A stretch of DNA of 64,000 bases from Bacteroidales bacterium (lineage in GTDB: Bacteria > Bacteroidota > Bacteroidia > Bacteroidales > F082). Where the stretch lies: assembly GCA_024400425.1 (NCBI GenBank), contig JAKSMV010000014.1:1-64000 (forward strand), in the 5' to 3' direction. Below are positions 25,686 to 34,801 of this stretch, in pieces. Under the pieces are notes generated by a model. It saw only the letters and a list, made by a program, of their open reading frames with translations, was not told the DNA's origin and searched no databases. Every line of letters starts with the position of its first letter. The first letter of the stretch is position 1. The position numbers and the translations under genes are program-made.

Positions 25686-26723
25686 TTACTTTTGGTAAAT
25701 CTTCTGCCAGTTCTTGTATTCGCGGTCTTTCCAAGCGCCGTTGTGATAGACGTATGAAGCGATGGCTGGAATAACGGTGGTACCTTCGGCATACACCATC
25801 TGTTGCAGTTCTTCGCTCACCTTGCCCCAGCTGCCTGCTTCGAGCAATGTCGATGACGAGCAAGCGCCATCGCGCACGTCGGCGACGGTGATTTGGATAG
25901 CATATTTGTGCATTGGCACTTCGTGGCCAAGGATTTCGGCGCAAACGACGGTGTCTTGGGCAAAGTTCTTAGGAGTGCCGCCACCGACCATGAACAGACC
26001 GGTTTGTGGAGCAGCCATCTTGATCTTGGTGAGTTCGATGAAGTCGCACACTGAGTCGATGCTGAGGTATTTTTCACCCTTCTGTGCGCGTTCCCACTGG
26101 TGCTTGCCGATGCCGAAGCCAGCTGAGCTGTCGCTGAAGGCAGGGCAGAAAATCGGCACGCCACATTCGTAGCAAGTCTGGATGAGGCTTTCCTTCTTCA
26201 CGCCACGGCCGTTGTGCAGCCACTTGCCGAGTTCATAGAGGAATTCGCGTGAGCTGTAAGGACGAGCTTCGAGCATGTTAGCCAGTTCGTAGGTAGCATT
26301 GTCGCAGGCCTGCAGTTCCTCTTCGTCGATGAAGGTATCATAGATACGGTCGATGTAGAGTTCGCGCAAGGTTGTGTCAGGGATGACGTTTTCCTTGGTA
26401 CCCACATAGTGCTTGAAACCGAGGGCTTCGAAGAGGTCCATGTCGATGATGGAAGCGCCGGTCGAAACGACGACGTCGATCATCTTGTTCTTCACCATGT
26501 CAACATACACTTGCATACAGCCAGCGGCCGAGGTCGAACCGGCGATGGTGAGGATGTTGGTGCATTCTTTTTCCTTGCACATCATGGTGAGGATGTCGGC
26601 AGCGCGAGCGGTGTCGCGGCTGGTGAAGCTCATGCCACGCATGGCGTCAATCAGTTCAGTCGAATCATACTTCTTGATATCGATGTGCTTAATGGTTTCT
26701 TTCAGTAGGTCTTTCTTTTCCAT
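25686..26723 (-). CDS. Deoxyhypusine synthase family protein
   Basis: 345 residues, close to the length of eukaryotic deoxyhypusine synthase. NAD-binding segments (TIAGSTSAAGCMQVYVDMV; VSTGASIIDMD) and the active-site loop LLEAGSWGKVSEE are present, and the Lys that carries the aminobutyl intermediate in the family is conserved (Lys301). Bacteria lack eIF5A, so the enzyme most likely moves an aminobutyl group from spermidine to a small amine, as in homospermidine synthase, or to an unknown protein. It has its own promoter (26765-26772) and terminator (25632-25659). The arginase-like gene downstream suggests, but does not prove, a polyamine theme. Confidence 0.88.
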   Translation of the reverse strand: MEKKDLLKETIKHIDIKKYDSTELIDAMRGMSFTSRDTARAADILTMMCKEKECTNILTIAGSTSAAGCMQVYVDMVKNKMIDVVVSTGASIIDMDLFEALGFKHYVGTKENVIPDTTLRELYIDRIYDTFIDEEELQACDNATYELANMLEARPYSSREFLYELGKWLHNGRGVKKESLIQTCYECGVPIFCPAFSDSSAGFGIGKHQWERAQKGEKYLSIDSVCDFIELTKIKMAAPQTGLFMVGGGTPKNFAQDTVVCAEILGHEVPMHKYAIQITVADVRDGACSSSTLLEAGSWGKVSEELQQMVYAEGTTVIPAIASYVYHNGAWKDREYKNWQKIYQK

Positions 26724-26764
26724 TTTGTTGTTATTTGTGATTGTTATGAATTCTTTTTAGAGTG

Positions 26765-26772
26765 CAAAAATA
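26765..26772 (-). promoter_or_regulatory. -7 promoter element TATTTTTG
   Basis: TAnnTTTG match directly after the topA stop codon (26774), 41 nt upstream of the deoxyhypusine-synthase-like ATG. Confidence 0.6.
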
Positions 26773-26773
26773 A

Positions 26774-29095
26774 TCATTTCTTTCTTACAGTCTTCTTCTT
26801 TGGTGCGTTAGCTGGGTCTTCCACGATGGCGACACAAGCAGCATAGTCAAGTTCCTTAGGATCAGTGCCTTTTGGAATCTTGTAGTTGGCCTTTTTATAG
26901 GAGATGTAAGGACCATAACGACCATTCAAGATACGCATTTCGGCATCGTTGTCGAACACGCGGATGATATTGTCGATGTCGCTCTTGCGCTTTTCGTTGA
27001 TTAATTCGATGGCGCGGTCGAGTTCGACGTATGCCGGATTGTCGGTCTTGGCCAAACTGTAGAATTTGCTGTCGTGCTTGATGTAAGGACCAAAACGGCC
27101 GATGGCGACACTCACTTCCTTGCCTTCAAACTCGCCAAGTGTACGTGGAAAATCGAACAACTTGAGCACTTCTTCCAGAGTGACAGTCTCGATGCTCATG
27201 TCTTTCTTCAGACCGGCAAAGCGAGGTTTCTCTTCCGATTCGGTATCGCCGATTTGTGCCACAGGACCAAAACGACCTACTTTCACATAAACATTTTTAC
27301 CGCTTGCAGGGTCAATGCCCAACAGTTTTTCACCGCTGAACTTGCCCGAATTTTCGGTGGTTGACACAATCTGGTTGTGGAAATCCTTATAGAAATCCTT
27401 GATCATCGCGTTCCACTTGCATTCGCCTTCCGAAATCTTGTCGAATTCCTTTTCCACGTTGGCGGTAAAATTGTAGTCGATAATGCTTTCGAAATACTGA
27501 ATCAAGAACTTATTGACTAAAACGCCGACATCGGTAGGCAGCAACTTGCCTTTTTCGGCACCATAGTTTTCTTTGCTGAGTTTCTCTGTTATCTTATTGT
27601 TTTTCAAAGTAATGACCTTGAAACTTTGGGTATCGCCTTTCACATCACCTTTCATGACATATTCGCGTTTCTGAATGGTGGAAATGGTTGGTGCGTAGGT
27701 TGAAGGACGGCCGATTCCGAGTTCCTCCATCTTCTTCACCAGACTGGCTTCGGTGTAGCGCAATGGATGGCGCGAATAGCGTTGCTGGGCTTCCATCTTG
27801 TCGAGGTCGAGCGACATGCCGATTTCAAGTGGTGGAAGGATGCTGGCTGAGTCTTCGGCGTTGTCGTCGTCGAAGCTTTCCTTATAGACCTTCAGGAAAC
27901 CATCGAAGAGGATGACTTCGCCTGTGGCGACAAACTGCTTGTCGGTTGACGAAACACCAATATTGACATTGGTACGTTCCATTTGTGCGTCAGCCATTTG
28001 CGAGGCGATGGTACGTTTCCAAATCAGTTCGTAGAGTTTGCGTTCGTCGGCAGTGCCTTTGATGTCGTGCTGGTCAAGGTAGGTCGGGCGGATAGCTTCG
28101 TGCGCTTCTTGTGCGCCCTTGGTCTTGGTCTGATATTGACGGGTTTTCACATATTCGGCACCATATTTGGCCGTAATTTCCTTCTTTGCCATGTCCAAGG
28201 CGAGACTTGAAAGGTTGACCGAGTCGGTACGCATGTAGGTGATTTTTCCCGATTCGTAAAGTTGCTGGGCAAGGCGCATCGTGTTCGACACCGAGAAGCC
28301 TAACTTGCGGGCAGCTTCCTGCTGCAAGGTCGAAGTGGTGAAAGGCGGTGCCGGGAAGCGCTGGGCAGGCTTCTTCTCGATAGAATCAATCTTGTAGGAA
28401 GCCTTGACACACGACTGCACAAACTCGCGGGCTTCATCTTCCTTTTCGAAACGATAAGGCAACTCGGCAGCCAAAGTGTATTCCTGGTCATCTTTGATGA
28501 AGGTGAAGTTGGCAGTGACACGATAAGCGCTGGTCTGCTGGAAGTTCTTGATTTCTTCCTCACGCTCAACGATGAGGCGCACAGCCACCGATTGCACACG
28601 GCCGGCAGACAACGACGGTTTCACCTTTTTCCACAACAGTGGCGACAGTTCGTAACCCACCAGACGGTCGAGCACGCGACGGGCTTGTTGGGCTGCCACG
28701 AGGTCCATGTCGATATCACGCGGATTTTCGATGGCATTCAAGATAGCCGACTTAGTAATCTCATGGAACACGATACGCTTGGTGTCTTTCTTCTTTAGGT
28801 CGAGAGCTTCATAAAGGTGCCACGAGATGGATTCTCCCTCGCGGTCCTCATCGGATGCCAGCCACACCGTGTCGGCAGCCTTGGCCAACTTCTTCAGTTC
28901 GGTAACCAATGCCTTCTTGTCGTCCGAAATCTCATATTCTGGTTCAAAGTCCTTTTCAATATTAACGCTCAGCGCGTTCTTGTTCAAATCACGCACGTGT
29001 CCGTGACTCGCTTTCACCGTGTATTCTTTTCCAAGGAAACCTTCGATGGTTTTTGCCTTGGCCGGTGACTCGACGATTACTAAGTTTTTTGCCAT
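26774..29095 (-). CDS. topA: DNA topoisomerase I
   Basis: 773 residues. It relaxes negatively supercoiled DNA through a single-strand break. A Toprim domain (VIVESPAKAKTIEGFL; ASDEDREGESISWHL) is followed by the type IA core, with the active-site Tyr in GKITYMRTDSVNLS. At the C-terminus are repeat domains of the kind found in Bacteroidetes TopA (GRFGPVAQIGD; AIGRFGPYIKHDSKFYSL; NGRYGPYISYKKANYKIPKG) and a basic tail (KKKTVRKK). No zinc-finger cysteines are present, which is usual in this phylum. Promoter TAATTTTG at 29140-29147. Confidence 0.97.
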   Translation of the reverse strand: MAKNLVIVESPAKAKTIEGFLGKEYTVKASHGHVRDLNKNALSVNIEKDFEPEYEISDDKKALVTELKKLAKAADTVWLASDEDREGESISWHLYEALDLKKKDTKRIVFHEITKSAILNAIENPRDIDMDLVAAQQARRVLDRLVGYELSPLLWKKVKPSLSAGRVQSVAVRLIVEREEEIKNFQQTSAYRVTANFTFIKDDQEYTLAAELPYRFEKEDEAREFVQSCVKASYKIDSIEKKPAQRFPAPPFTTSTLQQEAARKLGFSVSNTMRLAQQLYESGKITYMRTDSVNLSSLALDMAKKEITAKYGAEYVKTRQYQTKTKGAQEAHEAIRPTYLDQHDIKGTADERKLYELIWKRTIASQMADAQMERTNVNIGVSSTDKQFVATGEVILFDGFLKVYKESFDDDNAEDSASILPPLEIGMSLDLDKMEAQQRYSRHPLRYTEASLVKKMEELGIGRPSTYAPTISTIQKREYVMKGDVKGDTQSFKVITLKNNKITEKLSKENYGAEKGKLLPTDVGVLVNKFLIQYFESIIDYNFTANVEKEFDKISEGECKWNAMIKDFYKDFHNQIVSTTENSGKFSGEKLLGIDPASGKNVYVKVGRFGPVAQIGDTESEEKPRFAGLKKDMSIETVTLEEVLKLFDFPRTLGEFEGKEVSVAIGRFGPYIKHDSKFYSLAKTDNPAYVELDRAIELINEKRKSDIDNIIRVFDNDAEMRILNGRYGPYISYKKANYKIPKGTDPKELDYAACVAIVEDPANAPKKKTVRKK

Positions 29096-29139
29096 TCTCT
29101 AATGTATTATATAAGAGGTGTCCCTCGAAAATTCGGGCG

Positions 29140-29147
29140 CAAAATTA
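29140..29147 (-). promoter_or_regulatory. -7 promoter element TAATTTTG of topA
   Basis: TAnnTTTG match 44 nt upstream of the topA ATG (29095). Confidence 0.55.
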
Positions 29148-29291
29148 GTGTAATAAAAGCGGAAATAAGAAACTTTTTTGCAATTATTTTTTTAGTATAT
29201 TGAAAATCAGAAAAATAAATTTCATCTGCTGCTTTTTGGCGACAGGTTTTTGCAAAGTAATGGCTAAGCAACATCAAGAAGCAAATTTCCC

Positions 29292-29299
29292 TATCTTTG
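29292..29299 (+). promoter_or_regulatory. -7 promoter element TATCTTTG, leaderless geometry
   Basis: It ends 5 nt before ATG 29305. This decides the start of the cysQ-like gene against the in-frame upstream start at 29200 and implies a leaderless transcript. Confidence 0.65.
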
Positions 29300-29304
29300 T
29301 CCCC

Positions 29305-30099
29305 ATGGAAACACTATTGTCATTGGCTATTGAGGCCGCTCTTGAGGCCGGAATAATCATTATGGAGGTGTATGCCACGCCTTTTGATGTGTATGTGAAA
29401 AGCGACGCTTCGCCCGTCACACAAGCCGATTTGCGCGCCAGCAACCTCATCAAGGAAATGCTGGAAACCAGCAATTTGCCCTTTGTCAGCGAAGAAGATT
29501 TGCCCGGCGACCGCTCGCAATTCTCAAGATATTGGCTCGTCGATCCATTGGACGGCACACAGGAATTCGTCAACCGGAATGGTGAATTTACCGTGAACAT
29601 TGCATTAATCGATGAGGCACGTCCTGTTTTAGGTGTGATTTATGCACCTGTCTCTGATACGCTGTGGTATGCCATCAATGATAAAAGTGTAAGAAAAGTT
29701 GCGATGGTCCATGACAGTAGAACTTTTGCACTTTTGGATTGTGATGATTGGAAAAATGCTCACAAACCGGAAACCTCGCGGCCTTTCACGGTCTTGGTTA
29801 GCCGCTCGCACCGCACGCATGAAGTGGATGACTACATCGACAAGTATCTTCGCCCCGAACATCCCGATTTGCTCATCGATTCATGTGGCAGCAGCCTGAA
29901 GTTTGCCCGTTTGGCCGAAGGCAGTGCCGACGTGTATGTGTGTTACAGCAAGACCAAGGAATGGGACACCGCCGCCGCCGATGCCATTCTCGGTGCCGCT
30001 GGCGGCAAGGTACTGCGCATCAGCGATGGTTTGCCTTTGACTTACAGCAAAGAGGATTATCCCAATCCGCCATTTGTGGCGTATGCGGCAGATTTGTAG
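29305..30099 (+). CDS. cysQ: 3'(2'),5'-bisphosphate nucleotidase, inositol monophosphatase family
   Basis: The start is set at 29305 (METLLSLAIEAALEAG), giving 264 residues. Metal-binding motifs of the family are visible: EEDLPGDR, WLVDPLDGTQEFVNRNGEFT and WDTAAADAILGAAGG. CysQ removes the 3'-phosphate of PAP formed in sulfate assimilation; the NRNGEF signature supports CysQ over plain inositol monophosphatase. Its stop codon TAG (30097-30099) lies inside a perfect 28-bp dispersed palindrome (30096-30123), so the extreme C-terminus (YAADL) may have been set by insertion of the repeat. Confidence 0.9.
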   Translation: METLLSLAIEAALEAGIIIMEVYATPFDVYVKSDASPVTQADLRASNLIKEMLETSNLPFVSEEDLPGDRSQFSRYWLVDPLDGTQEFVNRNGEFTVNIALIDEARPVLGVIYAPVSDTLWYAINDKSVRKVAMVHDSRTFALLDCDDWKNAHKPETSRPFTVLVSRSHRTHEVDDYIDKYLRPEHPDLLIDSCGSSLKFARLAEGSADVYVCYSKTKEWDTAAADAILGAAGGKVLRISDGLPLTYSKEDYPNPPFVAYAADL

Positions 30100-30123
30100 A
30101 GACGCGCCATGGCGCGTCTCTAC
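30096..30123. repeat. GTAGAGACGC palindrome, copy 4 (perfect)
   Basis: 28-bp perfect palindrome with arms GTAGAGACGCGCCA and TGGCGCGTCTCTAC. It supplies the TAG stop of cysQ and separates it from the convergent TlpA-like gene; it may also act as a transcription barrier. Confidence 0.9.
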
Positions 30124-30144
30124 AATAGAACATCTGATAATCAA

Positions 30145-31245
30145 TTATTGCAACTGGCGTTCGATCTCTGCCATCAGTGCTTCGCCTTCGAGGTTGCGGG
30201 CGACAATCATGCCGTCTTTAATCAGCGCATTCTGAGGAATGAAAGCGATGGAATAGAGTTGGCCAGCCGCATTGTTCCATCCTTGCAGGTCGCTGACGTG
30301 CGTCCAGGTCAAGCCATCCTTTTCGATGGCGGCAAGCCAGGCTTCCTTCTTCGTATCGAACGAAACGCCCAACACGTCGAAACCTTGTTCGTGGAAGCGG
30401 TTGTAGGCGGCTACCACATTCGGGTTCTCCTTGCGGCAGTCGGGGCACCACGAAGCCCAGAAATCGACAAGCAAGAGCTTGCCTTGGGCAAGTTCCGAAA
30501 GCGTCACAGGATTGCCTTCGGCATCGTTTTGCGTGAAATCGATGATGGGCTGTCCGGCTTGTGTACGCTCCAACTTTTCGACATATTCTTCCATCACTGT
30601 CAGGTTATTCGAGTGAATCGAGCTGTCGGCTTGATGTATGTTGTCGATCATATACCGGATTTCGCATGGACCAAAGTGCCACTTGTAGCGATAGAGCACA
30701 TAATGCGCCACGGGGTCGGTTGGATGCTCCCAGACATAGTCGAAGCAATACATCTTCTGGATTTCGTAGGCATCGTCATATTGCTGCTGAAGCTGTTCGG
30801 CCAAGGTTTGGTCGCCATTCTGCTTGGCAAGCGCAATTTGCTGGCTAATGGAGTCAGACTTGGCTTCAAGCGCATCATAACCCTCCACGAAGGCATCCCA
30901 ACGTGCATGGGTCTCCGAGCCTTTCACAACGATAGAACTTGGATTTTGGCTGTCGCCTTCAAGATTCGTTTCCACGTTATCAACGAAGAAAGCGAACGGA
31001 CGTCGCCAATCTTTCAGCATGATGGCATACATCTCGTTGTCGGCACAAACGGGCATATTGAAGGTAGCTTTCCAATTCTCGACGACTGCCGAATCGATGG
31101 TTTGACCGCCTTTTTGCAAATAGAGCATCTGGCCATCGGCATTGGCTAAATCTACATGAATCGGGAAAGTCTCGACAGCTGGCTGATGATTGCAGGCAGC
31201 CAACATCAGCACCACGGCTAAAGGAAGAAAATGCTTTTTCATCAT
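30145..31245 (-). CDS. TlpA-like thiol-disulfide lipoprotein, CPDC type
   Basis: 366 residues. Lipobox LAAC (Cys18); a DUF4369-like beta domain (about 25-115); a helical linker; and a C-terminal thioredoxin-fold TlpA/AhpC domain with WASWCPDC (Cys267-Cys270), followed by NPNVVAAYNRFHEQGFDVLG. It likely reduces disulfides on the periplasmic side of the membrane. Its start overlaps the stop of the upstream paralogue by 4 bp, so the two are co-translated. CPDC differs from the usual CGPC and should alter redox potential. No specific partner is encoded nearby. Confidence 0.88.
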   Translation of the reverse strand: MMKKHFLPLAVVLMLAACNHQPAVETFPIHVDLANADGQMLYLQKGGQTIDSAVVENWKATFNMPVCADNEMYAIMLKDWRRPFAFFVDNVETNLEGDSQNPSSIVVKGSETHARWDAFVEGYDALEAKSDSISQQIALAKQNGDQTLAEQLQQQYDDAYEIQKMYCFDYVWEHPTDPVAHYVLYRYKWHFGPCEIRYMIDNIHQADSSIHSNNLTVMEEYVEKLERTQAGQPIIDFTQNDAEGNPVTLSELAQGKLLLVDFWASWCPDCRKENPNVVAAYNRFHEQGFDVLGVSFDTKKEAWLAAIEKDGLTWTHVSDLQGWNNAAGQLYSIAFIPQNALIKDGMIVARNLEGEALMAEIERQLQ

Positions 31246-32333
31246 TGAAGGATTTCAGCCAACTTAGCTTCCAGTTCCTCGCCTCTCAGACCCTTGGCGA
31301 TGATTTTACCTTCTTGGTCGAAGAGGAAGTTTGATGGAATATAGTAAATAAGGTAACTGTCGGAAGCGGAATTTTCCACGTCGCGAACCTGAGTGTAAGG
31401 CAATGCGTCGGCCTCGACGGCTTTCAGCCAAGCGGCTTCGTCTTGATCGACAGAAACGGCCAACACATCGAAGCCCAGCTCGTGATACTTCTCGTAGGCG
31501 GCTTTCACGAAAGGATTTTCGTGACGGCACGGGCCGCACCACGAAGCCCAGAAGTCAACCATCGTGACCTTGTTGGCAGCAATGCGCTCAGCGAGATTGA
31601 CGCTTTCGCCTTCAGCGGTCTGCAAGGTGAAATCGATGAAAGGCTGGCCAATTTCGAGGGCTTCCTGCTTGCTGATATAGTCGTCCAAATCCTTCGAATA
31701 GATTGATTCGGTGGCGAAAGCGGCTCTCTTTTCCTTCAACTCTTCCAAAGGAAGGTCTTGCTTAATGCTGTTCAAGATGTAATGCGCAACAAAACTGCCG
31801 GCATTCGTCTTGATGAAATCATTCTGATAGTCCTGGCTGGCTTGCCTGATGGAATCGCCTTTAGCATCAAGTTGCTCTATGGCAACGGTATCGTTGGCAT
31901 TGTAGGCAACTTCCATCTGTGCATACAAGTCTTTGATTTGCTCAAGGATGGCGTTATCGGCTTCGTTGTATTCGTTGAACAAGCTTTGAGCTTCGGCACC
32001 CATAATCTTCACTTCTTGAGGGTTTTCAAGGTCGCCAGTAACGGTAACATCTTGGTTTTCTGGGAAGAACTGCATCGAGCCACGCATGTCTTTCACTTTC
32101 AGCATGTAAAGCATCTGCGGGTCGCCAATGCTATCGGTCAGCACAGCCATCTCATCGGTGAACATTGCCGAATCGACAGTAACAGGCTTGTTGTCAACCA
32201 TTTTTCTCAAATAGACCATCGTGTTTTCGTCAGCATTTGCCAAATTGACGCTAACATTAAAGGTGGTGGCTTTCTTTTCGCACGAAGCGAAACCCAAAGC
32301 GAGGGCAAGGATTAAAACGATATGTTTTTTCAT
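31242..32333 (-). CDS. TlpA-like thiol-disulfide lipoprotein, CGPC type
   Basis: 363 residues. Lipobox FASC (Cys18), DUF4369-like N-terminal domain, helical middle part, and C-terminal thioredoxin fold with WASWCGPC (Cys266-Cys269) and NPFVKAAYEKYHELGFDVLA. It is a tandem paralogue of the downstream gene (shared VDLANAD / VNLANAD start, GQPFIDFT / GQPIIDFT). It begins 20 nt after mreD with no terminator between, so it is probably read through from the mre operon. Likely a periplasmic thiol reductase tethered to a membrane. Confidence 0.9.
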   Translation of the reverse strand: MKKHIVLILALALGFASCEKKATTFNVSVNLANADENTMVYLRKMVDNKPVTVDSAMFTDEMAVLTDSIGDPQMLYMLKVKDMRGSMQFFPENQDVTVTGDLENPQEVKIMGAEAQSLFNEYNEADNAILEQIKDLYAQMEVAYNANDTVAIEQLDAKGDSIRQASQDYQNDFIKTNAGSFVAHYILNSIKQDLPLEELKEKRAAFATESIYSKDLDDYISKQEALEIGQPFIDFTLQTAEGESVNLAERIAANKVTMVDFWASWCGPCRHENPFVKAAYEKYHELGFDVLAVSVDQDEAAWLKAVEADALPYTQVRDVENSASDSYLIYYIPSNFLFDQEGKIIAKGLRGEELEAKLAEILQ

Positions 32334-32353
32334 AGCAATATGTGTATTTGAGT

Positions 32354-32875
32354 TTATCTTGAATCTCTTTTCTTATCCGATTTGAAGATATACAGAATCA
32401 TCATGATGAGGAAAACCGAAACGGGAGCACTTATCAATATGCGGAGCAGAACCTGGCCGAACAGCCTGAAGCTGAACGACTCGGCCACAAAAAGAAACAG
32501 ATGATGCACCAACACCATGCACGATGTGTATTTGACAAACCAAATGCCATCTAGTTGGTTGAGATTGGGCGACTGTACGTTTTCATATTTCTGGTGTCCC
32601 GAAAGAAGGTCAAGGATAAATGGCCGGCAAAAAGCCATGAAGGTGGTCGCTCCGGCGTGCAATCCCGGTGTGCCACAGAAAAGGTCAACGGCCAAGCCAA
32701 TGCCGAACCCCGACAGCAGCAACTGCCAGTTGGGTATGTTGATAGGCAAGAGCATGACGAAAATCACATACACATAAGGATGCACATAGCCACCCAAACG
32801 GATGTGGTTGACAACAAACACCTGGAAGAGAATGAGTGCCACAAAACGGATGATGTTGAGTATGGTTTTGTTCAT
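32354..32875 (-). CDS. mreD: Rod-shape-determining protein MreD
   Basis: 173 residues and about five membrane helices (IIRFVALILFQVFVVNHI; VYVIFVMLLPINIPNWQLLL; FGIGLAVDLFCGTPGLHAGA). The segment GLAVDLFCGTPGLHA is typical of MreD. It is part of the elongasome linking MreB filaments to wall synthesis at the inner membrane. It sits last in mreB-mreC-mreD; pbp2 and rodA, which often follow, are absent here and replaced by two TlpA-like genes. Confidence 0.88.
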   Translation of the reverse strand: MNKTILNIIRFVALILFQVFVVNHIRLGGYVHPYVYVIFVMLLPINIPNWQLLLSGFGIGLAVDLFCGTPGLHAGATTFMAFCRPFILDLLSGHQKYENVQSPNLNQLDGIWFVKYTSCMVLVHHLFLFVAESFSFRLFGQVLLRILISAPVSVFLIMMILYIFKSDKKRDSR

Positions 32876-32885
32876 TGCCCTTATT

Positions 32886-33701
32886 TTAATTCTGGTTCAT
32901 CCTGAGCGAGTCAAGCTCGGATTTATACAAATCTTTAATCACATAGACATGCCTCAAGGTGGCAAAATCGGAGGCGAACTTGATTTTGGCGTTGTTCAGA
33001 TCGCCTTTGCTCGACAAGTAAAGCTCTTCCACCGTTCCCACCATCAAGTCCTCAGGAATGATGTATGACCATGAATTGGTGAGCACGGTATCGCCTTGCT
33101 GAAGCACGACATGGGTAGGAATATCCTTGACAATGCCATACTTGTAATTGTTGGTTTCCCACACCAAACTACCAATTTCCTGATTATTCTGGAAACGCAC
33201 GCCAATCACCGAATTGGAGTGCAACAAGCTGATTATCGATGCATAATGCTTGCTGACATCGGCAACAACACCCACCAAGCCTTCCGACGAGATGACGGCC
33301 ATATCACGCTCGATGCCATCGACACGGCCTTTGTCGATGATGATATAGTTGTTTGCCTGATTGATGCTGTTTTTCACCACTTGGGCTGGAATATACTCGT
33401 AGATGGTGTCGCGTTCGTTAATCACATACGAATTCGATGTCGTATCGACAACCACCGCAAGCTGCTGACGGAGGAAGGCATTCTCCTCGGCCAGTTGTTT
33501 GTTAGCCTTACTCAAGCGGAAGTAATTCCCTATCTCGCTGCCCCATTCCGAGAACTTCCCGACAACATCGTTCGTCGTACTGATGACACGCTGTTTCTGG
33601 AAATTCTGGCTTCGGGCGAGCAACAAAAGAGAAATCACTTCGAGCAAGATGAACAAGATGACGAAGTGATGCTTTTTGATGAAATCCAAAAGCTCTTGCA
33701 T
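32886..33701 (-). CDS. mreC: Rod-shape-determining protein MreC
   Basis: 271 residues: one N-terminal membrane helix (FVILFILLEVISLLLLARS), a coiled coil (about 60-85, KANKQLAEENAFLRQQLAVV) and two beta-barrel domains with the family pattern DKGRVDGIERDMAVISSEGLVGVV. MreC forms periplasmic filaments that organise elongation enzymes. It begins 3 nt after the mreB stop codon and ends 10 nt before mreD. Confidence 0.93.
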   Translation of the reverse strand: MQELLDFIKKHHFVILFILLEVISLLLLARSQNFQKQRVISTTNDVVGKFSEWGSEIGNYFRLSKANKQLAEENAFLRQQLAVVVDTTSNSYVINERDTIYEYIPAQVVKNSINQANNYIIIDKGRVDGIERDMAVISSEGLVGVVADVSKHYASIISLLHSNSVIGVRFQNNQEIGSLVWETNNYKYGIVKDIPTHVVLQQGDTVLTNSWSYIIPEDLMVGTVEELYLSSKGDLNNAKIKFASDFATLRHVYVIKDLYKSELDSLRMNQN

Positions 33702-33704
33702 ACC

Positions 33705-34727
33705 TTATTTAATAAGGAATGTAAAGCGGTCGAAGTTCTTCAGTGCAATACCGGTACCACGAGCCACAGCACGCAGTGGGTCTTCGGCGACATGGATTGG
33801 AAGTTTGGTCTTGGCATTCAAGCGCTTGTCCAAACCACGCAACAAGGCACCACCACCCGTGAGGTAAATACCCGTGCGATAGATATCAGCCGACAATTCA
33901 GGAGGAGTGAGTTCGAGGGCATTCAGCACAGCGGTCTCAATCTTCATGATGCTCTTGTCGAGGCAGTGGGCGATTTCGGCATAGTTCACCTTGATTTCCT
34001 TCGGGATACCTGTCAGCATGTCGCGACCTTGGACTGCATAGTCATCGGGCGGATTGTCGAGTTGCGGAATGGCTGCGCCAACCTCAATCTTGATGCGTTC
34101 AGCCGTACGTGAACCCACGATGATGTTGTGTTGCTTACGCATGTATTCCTCGATGTCGGCAGTGAAATCGTCACCAGCGATACGGATTGACTTGTTGTTG
34201 ACGATACCGCCCAAGGCGATAACGGCGATTTCGGAAGTACCGCCACCTATGTCAACAATCATGTTGCCTGTAGGTTCGAGCACATCGATTCCGATACCGA
34301 TAGCGGCAGCCATTGGTTCATGAATCAGACGCACTTCCTTAGCGCCAGCTTGTTCGGCACTGTCCTTCACGGCGCGTTCCTCCACCTCGGTGATGCCCGA
34401 AGGGATGCATATCACCATCTTGAGGCTCGGTGGGAAAAGCGTGTTCTTGAAGGTAATCATCTTGATCATCTCGCGCATCATGTATTCGGCGGCCTGGAAG
34501 TCGGCGATGACACCGTCGCGCAATGGGCGGATGGTCTTGATGTTTTCGTGGGTCTTACCATCCATAAGCATGGCGCGCTTGCCTACGGCAATGATTTTCT
34601 TGTTGTCGCGCTGCATAGCCACGATGGAAGGCTCGTCAACGACCACCTTGTCGTTGTATATGATAATCGTGTTGGCCGTACCAAGGTCAATAGCGATTTC
34701 TTTGTTTAGGAATGAAAAAGCTCCCAT
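33705..34727 (-). CDS. mreB: Rod-shape-determining actin homologue MreB
   Basis: 340 residues, full length. Actin-fold motifs: phosphate-1 loop AIDLGTANTIIIY, phosphate-2 region VDIGGGTSEIAVIALGG, adenosine motif LTGGGALLRGLDKRL. It polymerises under the inner membrane and positions wall synthesis, implying a rod-shaped cell. It is preceded by a 74-bp spacer rich in near-direct TTGTT repeats and by purH in the same direction, so it may share the purH transcript. Confidence 0.97.
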   Translation of the reverse strand: MGAFSFLNKEIAIDLGTANTIIIYNDKVVVDEPSIVAMQRDNKKIIAVGKRAMLMDGKTHENIKTIRPLRDGVIADFQAAEYMMREMIKMITFKNTLFPPSLKMVICIPSGITEVEERAVKDSAEQAGAKEVRLIHEPMAAAIGIGIDVLEPTGNMIVDIGGGTSEIAVIALGGIVNNKSIRIAGDDFTADIEEYMRKQHNIIVGSRTAERIKIEVGAAIPQLDNPPDDYAVQGRDMLTGIPKEIKVNYAEIAHCLDKSIMKIETAVLNALELTPPELSADIYRTGIYLTGGGALLRGLDKRLNAKTKLPIHVAEDPLRAVARGTGIALKNFDRFTFLIK

Positions 34728-34801
34728 ATTGTTGAGTTGTTTATTGTTGAATTGTTTGTTGTTTGCGGGAAAGCCACGAGGTCTCGTAGTCCCGAAGTCA
34801 C

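Noticed and set aside
30109..31149. 346-codon plus-strand ORF opposite the CPDC TlpA-like gene
   Set aside because: Antisense shadow; the minus strand carries lipobox and thioredoxin motifs.
33096..34112. 338-codon plus-strand ORF over mreC and mreB
   Set aside because: Crosses two well-supported genes on the other strand; composition not protein-like.
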